A stretch of 64,000 bases of DNA from an uncultured Phycisphaerae bacterium (GTDB lineage: Bacteria > Planctomycetota > Phycisphaerae > UBA1845 > Fen-1342). Below the pieces are notes generated by a model. The model saw only the letters and a list, made by a program, of their open reading frames with translations. It ran no database searches and had not been told where the DNA came from. Below, in pieces: positions 8,863 through 16,588 of this stretch. Position 1 is the stretch's first letter. Each line of letters opens with the position of its first letter. The stretch is from NCBI GenBank assembly GCA_937928595.1, contig CALGJV010000022.1:1-64000 (forward strand). The letters are read 5' to 3'. Position numbers and translations under genes: made by a program.

Positions 8863-9540
8863 TCAATTCTTGTCGTCCGCAGGGGTCTCTTTCGACCGAC
8901 CGCTTTCCGGCTTGTCTTTGGGGGTTTCGGCCGCCGGCGTGCTCTTGCTCTCCTTGTATTTCACGGAGCAACCCCACGGCTTGGTCTCGGCCAGCGGCAC
9001 ATCCTTGCCCGCGAGCACGGCTGTCAGGGCCTCGTCGACGTAGTTCCGCACGTCGGCGTCCTTCTTGTCACCGTGTTGGTTGTTGTTCAGCGCGCCGGCG
9101 TATACGAGCTTGCCCTTGTTGATCACATACATGTGCGGCGTGGTCTTCGCGCCGTACAGCCGACCGACGGTGCCGTCGTTGTCCATGAGGATCGGGAATG
9201 CGATTTCCTTCTCCTGGGCGTACCGCACGTTCTCCTCGGCCTTGCGCCAGTGCGTGCTCTCGACCCCCAGCCAGATCACGCCCTTGTCCTTGTACTTCTT
9301 GTGCAGGTCGTTGACGACCGGCACCGCCTTCACGCTCCAGGGGCATTCCTGATTCACCCACTCGAGCACCACCACGTTGTTCTTGTACTGCGACAGCGTG
9401 TGCTTCGTGCCCGTGGCGTCCAGAAGCGTGAAATCCGGCGCGGGCTCACCGACCTTGGCGGCCGCGTCCTGGGCCACCGCCGCCGCCGTGAACGTCAGCA
9501 AAACGGCCATCGCCCCCGTCATGGTCCACGTGGTTTGCAT
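8863..9540 (-). CDS. Exported AhpC/TSA-type redoxin
   Basis: About 225 residues. The ATG at 9540 is preceded by AAGGAG nine bases upstream and begins a Sec signal peptide (MTGAMAVLLTFTAAAVAQ, cleavage likely after AQ). The mature part is a thioredoxin-like redoxin: VGEPAPDFTLLDATG, then VVVLEWVNQECPW with the peroxidatic-type Cys at residue 66, and KTTPHMYVINKGKLVYAG carrying the cis-proline. The N-Q-E-C-P context resembles the planctomycete redoxin domain group rather than classical peroxiredoxin. It probably acts as a periplasmic thiol oxidoreductase. The C-terminal tail is Lys/Glu/Pro-rich. It heads the operon with the thioredoxin-like and NHL lipoproteins. Confidence 0.82.
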   Translation of the reverse strand: MQTTWTMTGAMAVLLTFTAAAVAQDAAAKVGEPAPDFTLLDATGTKHTLSQYKNNVVVLEWVNQECPWSVKAVPVVNDLHKKYKDKGVIWLGVESTHWRKAEENVRYAQEKEIAFPILMDNDGTVGRLYGAKTTPHMYVINKGKLVYAGALNNNQHGDKKDADVRNYVDEALTAVLAGKDVPLAETKPWGCSVKYKESKSTPAAETPKDKPESGRSKETPADDKN

Positions 9541-9642
9541 TCTGAGCAGCTCCTTCGCACAATCCGGACGTATCCGGTCCGTCACTCGCCGGTGGATTCT
9601 ACCGGGCGCGGACCCGCCCGCAAGTCAGGTGCCGCACACGCG

Positions 9643-10554
9643 ATGCCGACCGTGGAAGTTCTCGCTCCGCACGATCTGTCGGCCGCCCTGCCGCTGGTGC
9701 TCGCCGGGCCCAACGACTCGCCGCGGCGCGCGGCGGAAACCGCGCGCACGTTCGCCCGCTACCTCGCGGAGTGCCGACTGCCCTGGAACGGGTGGCGTTG
9801 CGGCCCGCTGCGCGCTCCCACGGGGACCGCGCTGGCCCTGGAGCTGCCCGGACGCACGATCGTCTTGCTTCCGGCGATTCCCGGCCGGCGCGGGATTACC
9901 GCGGAGGGTACGCGGGAGGTGGTAAGGGCAGCGCTCACCGCGGTGCGGTCGCGGCGCCCGCATTTCGTGCAAGTCCTGGCGGATCCGGCCGCGGCGAGTT
10001 TGGCGACCCTGCTCGAGGAGTTCGGTTTCCAACGCTTGACGCGTCTGCTCTACCTCGAGCGAGATGCCGTCTACCCGTGGGTCGATCCTCCGGCGGCGCA
10101 CAGCGTCCAGTGGGTCGCGTACGAACCCGCGCGCCACGCCGATTTCGTCGCCGTGGTGCAGGCAACCTACGTCAACAGCGCCGACTGCCCCGAGCTGAAC
10201 GACCTGCGCCCGGTGGACGACGCGCTGGCCGCCCATCGCGCGGGCGGGCCGTTCGACCCGGCCTTGTGGGAGCTGGCGGTGTGCGCGGGCACGCCAGTCG
10301 GGTGCCTGCTCCTGACCCGAGCGGTCCAGGGGGAGGCGCTCGAGGTGGCGTACATGGGCGTCGTGCCGGCCGCACGCCGCCGCGGCGTGGGGGCGTACCT
10401 GCTCCAGCGGGCCCTTGCACACTGCCGCGCCGCCCGTGTACCGCGGCTGGCGCTGGTGGTGGACGCGCGCAACGCCGCCGCGCGTCGGCTGTACGCACGC
10501 TTCGCGCTGACGGCGGTGGGCGAGCGCGACGCGTTCCTGCTGCCGCTCGGCTGA
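9643..10554 (+). CDS. GNAT family N-acetyltransferase
   Basis: 303 residues from ATG 9643; the open frame extends upstream over the divergent redoxin gene but has no coding character there. The C-terminal half carries the acetyl-CoA-binding motif A of GNAT enzymes (MGVVPAARRRGVGAYLLQRAL) and motif B (VPRLALVVDARNAAARRLYARFAL). The N-terminal half resembles a second, degenerate GNAT domain, as in several two-domain members. The acceptor is not predictable. The gene is followed at 10603 by a hairpin and T-run. Confidence 0.8.
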   Translation: MPTVEVLAPHDLSAALPLVLAGPNDSPRRAAETARTFARYLAECRLPWNGWRCGPLRAPTGTALALELPGRTIVLLPAIPGRRGITAEGTREVVRAALTAVRSRRPHFVQVLADPAAASLATLLEEFGFQRLTRLLYLERDAVYPWVDPPAAHSVQWVAYEPARHADFVAVVQATYVNSADCPELNDLRPVDDALAAHRAGGPFDPALWELAVCAGTPVGCLLLTRAVQGEALEVAYMGVVPAARRRGVGAYLLQRALAHCRAARVPRLALVVDARNAAARRLYARFALTAVGERDAFLLPLG

Positions 10555-10602
10555 GCGCCGGCCTCGGACAACGTGTGCGTGTGTTTCGCACAACCGGTGG
10601 AC

Positions 10603-10626
10603 AACGCGTGCGGCGCGTTTTTTTTT
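10603..10626 (+). terminator. Rho-independent terminator after the GNAT gene
   Basis: AACGCG (10603-10608) and CGCGTT (10614-10619) form a six-base-pair stem around a TGCGG loop, followed directly by a run of T to 10626. It ends the acetyltransferase transcript about 50 bases after its stop and insulates dnaA. Confidence 0.75.
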
Positions 10627-10692
10627 GAGTGCCTTTGCGGTTGACGACGCGTGAGTTGCGCGCGTGACATGAGTTTTGCGCAAAGACGAGCG

Positions 10693-10721
10693 TTGCGTGC
10701 GGCCGCCGCAGCGAGTAATAT
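10693..10721 (+). promoter_or_regulatory. Predicted sigma70-type promoter of dnaA
   Basis: TTGCGT at 10693-10698 and TAATAT at 10716-10721 are separated by exactly 17 bases. The start point would lie near 10728, giving a leader of about 100 bases before dnaA that includes a six-codon ORF. Confidence 0.55.
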
Positions 10722-10750
10722 CCGCACCGCAAGGTGAACGAGAGGGAGTG

Positions 10751-10771
10751 ATGTCCGACAAGCCGTTCTAG
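10751..10771 (+). other. Six-codon leader ORF (MSDKPF) before dnaA
   Basis: ATG at 10751 is preceded by AGAGGGAG two bases away and encodes MSDKPF then TAG. The ribosome-binding sequence is good though the spacing is tight. It lies in the predicted dnaA leader, 60 bases before the GTG of dnaA. It could be a regulatory leader peptide or chance. Confidence 0.3.
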
Positions 10772-10830
10772 CCGCTTCCCGGCGGTCGTTCCGGCCGCCT
10801 CAAGATGTGTTACCGTCGTCGAGGTGAACC

Positions 10831-12249
10831 GTGGACCCAGCGGTCGCGGAAAAAGTCTGCGCTGTGCGTGCGCGCGTCGCCGATCTCATCGGCGCGAATC
10901 GCTTTCGCACCTGGTTCGGCGAAGACGCCGAGTTTCATCTGGCGAGCGGCAACCTGGACATTCGGGTCGCCAACGCGTTTGTAGGTGACTGGATCAGTGC
11001 GAACTTCATGCCGCAGCTCGTGGAAGCCACGCGGATCGTCCTGGGCGGCGAGCCGCGTGTGCAGGTGCTGGTCGGCGGGCGCGACGCGCGGGCCGCCGGG
11101 TCACCGAGTCTCTCGGAGCCACCCGCCAAGCCCCGGCGCGCCGCGGACGTTGCCCCGCCGACCGACCTGCACCCCCATCCGGGGCGCCCTCCGCTGCGCG
11201 GCGAGCTCGACACGTTCGTCGTCGGCCCGCCCAACGAGCTCGCCTTCTCCGTGGCCGCGACCCTCGTGCACAGCCCGGGCCGCAGTTTCAAGCACCTCGT
11301 GCTGCACGGCGGCTGCGGCCTCGGCAAGACGCATCTGCTCCAGGGCATCTGCAACGGCTTGAGCCGCACGCACCCCACGTTCGAGTGGTCTTACGTGTCC
11401 GGTGAGGAGTTCACAAACGAGTTCATCTATGCGCTCAAGGCCAACCGGATCGACCAGTTCCGGGCCCGCTTCCGCCGCGTGGACGTGCTCGTAATCGACG
11501 ACATCCACTTTCTCGCCAACAAGAAAAGCACGCAGGAGGAATTCCTCCACACATTCAACGCGATCGACGCCTCCGGCAAGACCGTCGTCCTCTCGTCCGA
11601 CACACACCCCCGCGGGCTGACCGACCTGTCCGAGCCGCTCGTCAACCGTCTATTGGCCGCCATGGTCGTGCGAATCGATCCGCCCGACCTGGCCACGCGC
11701 CGCGAAATCCTGCGTCGGCGGGCCGTGGCGCTGCACTGCCCGGTCGACGAGGCCGCGCTCGACGCCCTCGCGCACCGCGTGACCCGCAACGTGCGCGAAC
11801 TCGAGGGTGCGCTGTACAAGCTCTCGGCCTATGCCGCGCTGACGCGGCAGCCCGTGTCGCTCGACCTCGTGCAACGCGTGATTGACGACACGACCGGCGC
11901 AGCGCTCCCGCCGGACCCCGAAACCATCGAGCGGGTCGTGGCGGCGTACTTCGGCGTCACGCGCGAGGCCATCCGCTCGGACCTGCGGGAGAAGACGATC
12001 ACGCTGGCCCGCGGCCTGACCATGTTCCTGATCCGCCGCCACACACACCTGAGCTTCCCCGAAATCGGCCGCCGGCTCGGCCGCAAGCGGCACTCCACCG
12101 TGCTCATGGCGGTCCGCCGGGTGCAGGCCGCGCTCGACCGCGACGACTCGGCCGCGTGGACCACGCCGCAGGGGCCGCGGACCCGCCCGCTGCGCCAGGT
12201 ACTCGAGGAATTGGAGCCGCAGATTCTCCGCTCGTCGGACCGGACCTGA
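10831..12249 (+). CDS. dnaA: Chromosomal replication initiator protein DnaA
   Basis: 472 residues from GTG 10831 (GAGGTGAACC upstream). DnaA melts the origin as an ATP-bound oligomer. Domain I is residues 1-85 (FRTWFGEDAEFHLASGNLDI), the low-complexity Pro-rich linker is about 88-122, and the AAA+ module carries Walker A GGCGLGKTH at 160-168, Walker B VLVIDDIHFL and the sensor/arginine region SEPLVNRLLAAMVVRIDPPD. Domain IV ends with the box-recognition helix RLGRKRHSTVLMAVRRV, matching the DnaA signature. dnaA stands alone here: dnaN, recF and gyrB are not next to it, as is common in planctomycetes. The gap in front (10555-10830) holds a terminator, a promoter and one weak DnaA-box-like site (GGTGGACAA at 10596-10604). 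Confidence 0.95.
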   Translation: MDPAVAEKVCAVRARVADLIGANRFRTWFGEDAEFHLASGNLDIRVANAFVGDWISANFMPQLVEATRIVLGGEPRVQVLVGGRDARAAGSPSLSEPPAKPRRAADVAPPTDLHPHPGRPPLRGELDTFVVGPPNELAFSVAATLVHSPGRSFKHLVLHGGCGLGKTHLLQGICNGLSRTHPTFEWSYVSGEEFTNEFIYALKANRIDQFRARFRRVDVLVIDDIHFLANKKSTQEEFLHTFNAIDASGKTVVLSSDTHPRGLTDLSEPLVNRLLAAMVVRIDPPDLATRREILRRRAVALHCPVDEAALDALAHRVTRNVRELEGALYKLSAYAALTRQPVSLDLVQRVIDDTTGAALPPDPETIERVVAAYFGVTREAIRSDLREKTITLARGLTMFLIRRHTHLSFPEIGRRLGRKRHSTVLMAVRRVQAALDRDDSAAWTTPQGPRTRPLRQVLEELEPQILRSSDRT

Positions 12250-12336
12250 ACCGGGCGAGGCGACGCTCCGCGGTCGTGCCGGTCGGCCACCCCCGCCCGA
12301 CGAGTTCCCACATTCCAGCCGCCGGCCGAAACCGCG

Positions 12337-12342
12337 TATAAT
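12337..12342 (+). promoter_or_regulatory. Candidate -10 box (TATAAT)
   Basis: A perfect TATAAT in the gap between dnaA and the small lipoprotein gene, about 75 bases before its ATG. The -35 region is weak (TTCCAG at 12313-12318, 18-base spacer). Confidence 0.45.
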
Positions 12343-12416
12343 GCGGCGGGCGGGCCGCCGGAGGCGGCGGAGTCGCGTCGGCTCCCGCCCGGCCGGTCTG
12401 CCTTTGAGGGTTGAGC

Positions 12417-12623
12417 ATGCGTCGGATTTGGCCTCACGCGCTGCGCTGGCTGCTCCTCGGCACGTCCGCCGGCGGGCTCGTGTTCGTGAGCGGCTGCCTG
12501 GCCCTGGCAGAGCGGGGCCTCGACATCCTCCTGTCCCCCGCCGCCGCCGGCAACATCAACATCGCGCCGTACACCGCCGTGGCCGGCCTGTTGGGAGTCC
12601 TCGTTGCCATCCGTCCCGGATAA
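12417..12623 (+). CDS. Small putative lipoprotein, unknown function
   Basis: 68 residues. ATG 12417 has GAGGG six bases upstream. A basic start (MRRIWPHALRW) is followed by a hydrophobic stretch ending in VSGC, a plausible lipobox. The mature part (LALAERGLDILLSPAAAGNINIAPYTAVAG) has two further apolar stretches and no family I recognise. The last 20 bases overlap the start of the FHA-phosphatase gene, so the two are likely co-expressed. A membrane-anchored partner of that phosphatase is one possibility, but this is inference. Confidence 0.6.
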   Translation: MRRIWPHALRWLLLGTSAGGLVFVSGCLALAERGLDILLSPAAAGNINIAPYTAVAGLLGVLVAIRPG

Positions 12624-14277
12624 GTCCGGCCCCCGCCTGGTCGTCCGCACCCGGGAGGGCGTCTACGCGACCGTACCGCTCACGCATCGCCCCGTGACGA
12701 TCGGCCGCAGCCAGTCGTGCGACCTCGTGCTACGCGACGACGGCGGCGTGTCCCGTGAGCACGCGCAGGTCTGGCTCGACGAGCGCGGCCGGGTCCAAGT
12801 GGCCGACCGCGGCTCGAAGAACGGCACGCGCGTCGACAACAGCGACGCGTTCCGCGACGCGGTTCGACCCGCCCAGCGCTGGATCCGCGTGGGCGAGTAC
12901 GAGATCGAGGTCGTGGGGGTTGGTCGGCCGCCGGCGGCGCTCGAGTCGGACGTCCGCTTCACCCCCGACTCGCCGACCCTGATCGGCGACACCAAGTTCT
13001 TCCCGTCCAGCCAGCGTCTGGACCTGAACCTGCACCGGCTCACGCTGCTCATGAGCCTGACCGAACGGATCGGCGGCGCGTTCGAGCGCAAGCAGTTGCT
13101 GGAGCAGGCGCTGGATGCCTGCTGCGAGGCACTGGGCTTCGAGCGCGGGCTGATCGCGCTCAAGACGCCGCGCGGCGAGCCCGAGCTGCCCGTCACCCGT
13201 AACATTCAGCGCGACGAGACCGGGGCGTTCAAGATCAGCCGCACGCTCATCAACCAGGCGCTCGTCCACGGCGAGCGCGCCATCGTCAACAATCCCGCGG
13301 TCGACCTGGTCGCGAACCTCAGCGAGAGTCTGGTGCGTTTTCCGATCTGCTCCGCGCTGTGCGTGCCGATCCTGCACCGCAGCGAAGTGCTGGGCGTCAT
13401 CTACGGCGACCGCATCACCAAGACCGCCGATGTTTCGACCTACACGCCCGAGGATGTCGACTTCCTGGCGGCCATCGCGCAGCAGGTCGGCGTCGGCCTG
13501 GCCAACCTGCGGATGTTCCAGGAGCACCTGCGAACGCAGAAGGTCTACCTCGAGCTCGAGCAGGCCCGCACGATCCAGCAGCGGCTCCTGCCCGCCCGCC
13601 CCTTGTCACTCGCCCACCTGACCGTCCTCGGACACAACGAGCCCTCGTCGCACGTCGGCGGCGACTACTTCGACTACTTCCCGCTCGGGCAGGACCGCGT
13701 CGGCCTCATCGTCGCCGACGTGACCGGCCACGGACTCCCCGCGGCCCTGATCATGGCCAACCTGCAGGCGGCCGTCCGGGTCGCACTGACCGCCGACGCG
13801 CCCCTGCCCGATGTTGCCGACCGCCTCAACCGGCTCGTTTACCTCAACACCGACAGCGACGTCTTCATTACCGCCATCATCGGGCGAATCTGTGCCCGCA
13901 CCGGCCGGCTGGAGTTTGTCAACGCCGGCCACCCGGCGCCCCTGCGGCTGGCCGAGGGACGCGTGATCGCGGTCGAGTCGGACAACTCGCTACCGCTCGG
14001 CGTCCGGGAAAACGAGCGCTTCCGTGTGCAGGAGGTCGCGCCCGCACGCAGCCCGAGCGCGCTGCTGCTCTACACCGACGGACTCATCGAAGCGGACGAC
14101 GCCGCCGGCCGGATGCTGGACTTGCCCCCCGTGATCGCGGCATTGGCCCGCCTGGCCACGCCCTCGGCCGAGGCCGTGCTAAACGCAGCGCTCGAGACTG
14201 TGCGCGGGCACGTAGGCGAAGCCCGTGTCGTGGACGACCTGACGCTCATGGCCGCCGCGTTTCAGCCGGCATCCTGA
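12604..14277 (+). CDS. FHA-GAF-PP2C (SpoIIE-type) serine/threonine phosphatase
   Basis: 557 residues from TTG 12604, with GGGAG upstream. Residues 10-95 are an FHA phosphothreonine-binding domain (VTIGRSQSCDLVLRDDGGVSREHA, GSKNGTRV). Residues about 145-300 are a GAF sensor domain (LLEQALDACCEALGFERGLI). A short coiled linker (LELEQARTIQQRLLPA) leads to the SpoIIE/RsbU-type PP2C domain from about 335, with metal-binding GGDYFDYF, VADVTGHGLPAAL and the late LLLYTDGLIEADD. Such proteins dephosphorylate anti-sigma-factor antagonists or Ser/Thr-kinase targets; FHA points to a Hanks-kinase partner. Cytoplasmic: no membrane segment is seen. Translation overlaps the small lipoprotein gene before it. 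Confidence 0.88.
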   Translation: MPSVPDKSGPRLVVRTREGVYATVPLTHRPVTIGRSQSCDLVLRDDGGVSREHAQVWLDERGRVQVADRGSKNGTRVDNSDAFRDAVRPAQRWIRVGEYEIEVVGVGRPPAALESDVRFTPDSPTLIGDTKFFPSSQRLDLNLHRLTLLMSLTERIGGAFERKQLLEQALDACCEALGFERGLIALKTPRGEPELPVTRNIQRDETGAFKISRTLINQALVHGERAIVNNPAVDLVANLSESLVRFPICSALCVPILHRSEVLGVIYGDRITKTADVSTYTPEDVDFLAAIAQQVGVGLANLRMFQEHLRTQKVYLELEQARTIQQRLLPARPLSLAHLTVLGHNEPSSHVGGDYFDYFPLGQDRVGLIVADVTGHGLPAALIMANLQAAVRVALTADAPLPDVADRLNRLVYLNTDSDVFITAIIGRICARTGRLEFVNAGHPAPLRLAEGRVIAVESDNSLPLGVRENERFRVQEVAPARSPSALLLYTDGLIEADDAAGRMLDLPPVIAALARLATPSAEAVLNAALETVRGHVGEARVVDDLTLMAAAFQPAS

Positions 14278-14315
14278 CGTCGGCCCCCACCACCCGCCCC
14301 CTCGCGAAGCGCAGA

Positions 14316-15170
14316 CTACGGGTACACCTCCGCGCGCAGGCCCAGCACCCGCACTTTTCCCGCGATGCTTTCCAGTTCGCCTTCGCTCAGGGCCGTCGCG
14401 TAGGGCTCCGCCGTGCGGCGCGCCACCGTATACACCTGCACGAGTTGGATGCGCGTGCCGCCCGCCAGCAGCGTCCGCAGCCGCCCCACGTACGCCTCGA
14501 TCTCAGCCGGCGGCGGCGGGGCGTCGTTCAGACGCAGGAACAGCGATTGGATCACCAGCGGACGAGACTGCCCCGCCGCCTGGATGTTCGCCAGCACGTG
14601 CTCGAGCGGGTAGTTAGGCCGATTGACCCGGCGGAAGTACTCCTCCGTGCCGGCGTCCAGCTTGGCCCAGACCTCGCCGCCGTTGGCGTCCAGAACTGCG
14701 AGCGCGGCGGCCACCGCCGGCCGCGTCAGGTAACAGGCGTCGGTGATGAGGACCACCTTGACGTCGTCCAGCCGCGCCTCCCGCCGCACCCGGGCGACGA
14801 GTTCCACCGCCTCGGGAAATGCGGGCGACGCGGTCGGCTCCCCGTCGCCCGAAAACGCGAAGTCGTTCAGTCGCCGCCACTCCGCCGGGATGCTGCGGAA
14901 CTCCGGCTCCTCGAACAGCGCCGTCCGGCCCGCGACCATCTGCTCCAGCTCCGCCGCCAGCACCGGCAGCTCCACCCGGCGAACCTTCGGCGGAAGCGAC
15001 CGATCCACCGAGCAATACACACAGTCGAAGTTGCACGCCGCGTCGGGATTGAGGTTGATGCCGATGCTGAGACCCCGACTACGCCGCGAGATGACGGGGT
15101 AAACGTAGAGAAAGTCCCGCCACCGCCGGGGGTGGTTGGCGAACGCTTCGCGGAGTACAGGGAGTGCCAT
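14316..15170 (-). CDS. Radical SAM domain protein
   Basis: 284 residues from ATG 15170 (AAGG four bases upstream); a longer frame reaches 15275. The 4Fe-4S/SAM motif CxxxCxxC is at residues 46, 50 and 53 (ACNFDCVYC), followed by SGDGEPTASPAF, the glycine-rich SAM-contact region. The protein belongs to the group annotated as wyosine- or organic-radical-activating-like radical SAM proteins of unknown substrate. No SPASM or other C-terminal cluster domain is seen. It converges with the phosphatase gene. Confidence 0.82.
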   Translation of the reverse strand: MALPVLREAFANHPRRWRDFLYVYPVISRRSRGLSIGINLNPDAACNFDCVYCSVDRSLPPKVRRVELPVLAAELEQMVAGRTALFEEPEFRSIPAEWRRLNDFAFSGDGEPTASPAFPEAVELVARVRREARLDDVKVVLITDACYLTRPAVAAALAVLDANGGEVWAKLDAGTEEYFRRVNRPNYPLEHVLANIQAAGQSRPLVIQSLFLRLNDAPPPPAEIEAYVGRLRTLLAGGTRIQLVQVYTVARRTAEPYATALSEGELESIAGKVRVLGLRAEVYP

Positions 15171-15265
15171 CCGGCCTTTTCTGCCAACCGGGCTCACCGC
15201 GCCTATGATATCGGCGTCAGGCGGGAATACCGGGCCGCGAGGCTCGGTTTCCCGGATTGACAATA

Positions 15266-15328
15266 TCTTCTCCATGCGGTGTGGAGAAGAGTTGGCAGGA
15301 TGTAGCTCGGCTCGCCCTTCCTGCCAAC
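15266..15328 (-). terminator. Two tandem hairpins between minus-strand genes
   Basis: Just after the stop of the substrate-binding-protein-like gene (read leftward) are two perfect stems: GTTGGCAGGA/TCCTGCCAAC at 15291-15300 and 15319-15328, and TCTTCTCCA/TGGAGAAGA at 15266-15274 and 15282-15290. Neither has a U-run on the minus strand. They may end the upstream transcript or process a mRNA shared with the radical SAM gene. Confidence 0.4.
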
Positions 15329-15332
15329 GAAC

Positions 15333-16481
15333 TTACGGCCCGTCTGCTCCGGCAGGCGGGCCGAAGCTTTTTTCGGGAGCCGGAGCCGGCTTCGGGGAAT
15401 CCGCAACCGGCCGCGCCGTTCCGTCCGATCTCTCGCCGCCGTCCGGCGACGGGCGGGCCCCGGGGAGCCAACCCGTGATATCCAGCCCGCCTGCCGCGTC
15501 CGAGTAGCGCCGAGCGAAATCGGCCAGCGTCCCGGCCGTCACGAGCTCGGACGGCACGCCGCGACGGCGCGGCGTCTCGGGGTTGAGCACAATGCGAACC
15601 GCCAATTCGGCCGCCGCGTATCCTCGGTCGCCATCCAGCGCGCCCACGAGCGCCACCGCCCGCCCGGGACGCTCCGGCGTTCCCAGTGCCGCCCAGAGCC
15701 GCGGGGCCGCGGAAAGCGTCGCGAAGCGGTAATCCGGGCTTGTCCGCCGCAATCCCACCTCCCACCCGAACGGCGGATCCAGCCAGACGGCTGCGTCGAG
15801 CGTCACAACCAGGCTCGTTCGCGGGTACTGCTCGAGCAACTCTGTCACTGCCGTGGCCACGCCGGCGGCTCCTCCGCCCTCGGCTTCGGCCAGGAGCCGC
15901 GGCGCGGCCTGCTGCCGTGCCACGCTCATGAACCGGTCGTACACCCGCTCGGCTCCGTCCCCCGGAGCCGGCGTCCGCACGAGGACGTAGCTCAGGCCGT
16001 CCCCAATAACGGTTGGAAGAGCCTTGGCGAGCAGTTCCCCCGCCTCGGCGGCGGAGACGTGGACATGCCCCGCGGCCAGCTCGTCCGGCAGCGGTTCGCC
16101 GATCGTGATCAACGGAAGATGCGCGGCCCGCACGGCGCGAGCGAGGGGCTCCGCCAGTGCGACCGACGGCACGAGCAGGACGATCGCCGCCGGCTTCCGA
16201 TCGAGCACTCGCTGCATGAACGCCGCCACCGTCTCGTTCGCCCGCGGCGCGATGCACTCCCCGGAGACCGTCGGAGTCGTCGCCAGGTACCGGCGAGCCC
16301 CCCCGGCCACCCCCGGCCAGTCCGCCACGTATTCGGACGGTGTAACCACCGAGATCCACAGCCCGCCCGCTGGCCGTGCCCGCGGGGCTTCGTCGGCCGC
16401 GCGTTCGCAACCCGTAAGTACCGCGGACAAAACAAGATGCAACGACAGGCGCAGCAGGCGCCCTCGCCCGAATGGGTGCAT
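15333..16481 (-). CDS. Periplasmic-binding-protein-like lipoprotein
   Basis: 382 residues from ATG 16481, with GGAG five bases upstream. A signal with lipobox VLTGC gives a membrane-anchored lipoprotein. The rest fits the type I periplasmic binding fold of sugar-binding (RbsB-like) proteins: alternating strands such as GGLWISVVTPSEYVADWPGV, IVLLVPSVALAEPL, LPLITIGEPLP and SLVVTLDAAVWLDPP. No ABC transporter genes adjoin it; an RbsC-like permease exists at 60475 but is far away, so a partnership is only a guess. The C-terminus is Pro/Ser/Asp-rich and its coding sequence contains a strong G+C stem (15337-15362). Confidence 0.68.
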   Translation of the reverse strand: MHPFGRGRLLRLSLHLVLSAVLTGCERAADEAPRARPAGGLWISVVTPSEYVADWPGVAGGARRYLATTPTVSGECIAPRANETVAAFMQRVLDRKPAAIVLLVPSVALAEPLARAVRAAHLPLITIGEPLPDELAAGHVHVSAAEAGELLAKALPTVIGDGLSYVLVRTPAPGDGAERVYDRFMSVARQQAAPRLLAEAEGGGAAGVATAVTELLEQYPRTSLVVTLDAAVWLDPPFGWEVGLRRTSPDYRFATLSAAPRLWAALGTPERPGRAVALVGALDGDRGYAAAELAVRIVLNPETPRRRGVPSELVTAGTLADFARRYSDAAGGLDITGWLPGARPSPDGGERSDGTARPVADSPKPAPAPEKSFGPPAGADGP

Positions 16482-16533
16482 GTGCGCTCCAGAATCAGCG
16501 TTTGCGGGTGCGGCCGCTAGGCGCCGATGACGG

Positions 16534-16539
16534 TATAAT
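16534..16539 (+). promoter_or_regulatory. Candidate -10 box (TATAAT)
   Basis: Perfect TATAAT 50 bases before the start of the secreted Ser/Gly-rich gene and within the divergent gap shared with the binding-protein-like gene. No recognisable -35. Confidence 0.45.
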
Positions 16540-16588
16540 AAGCATAGGAGATGGGGTGAAAGCGGCTTTTTTCGCAGAAAGGACACGC

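Noticed and set aside
15337-15373. 11-bp stem plus T6 read as a plus-strand terminator
   Set aside because: There is no plus-strand gene just upstream, and the stem lies inside the minus-strand coding sequence; kept only as an observation.
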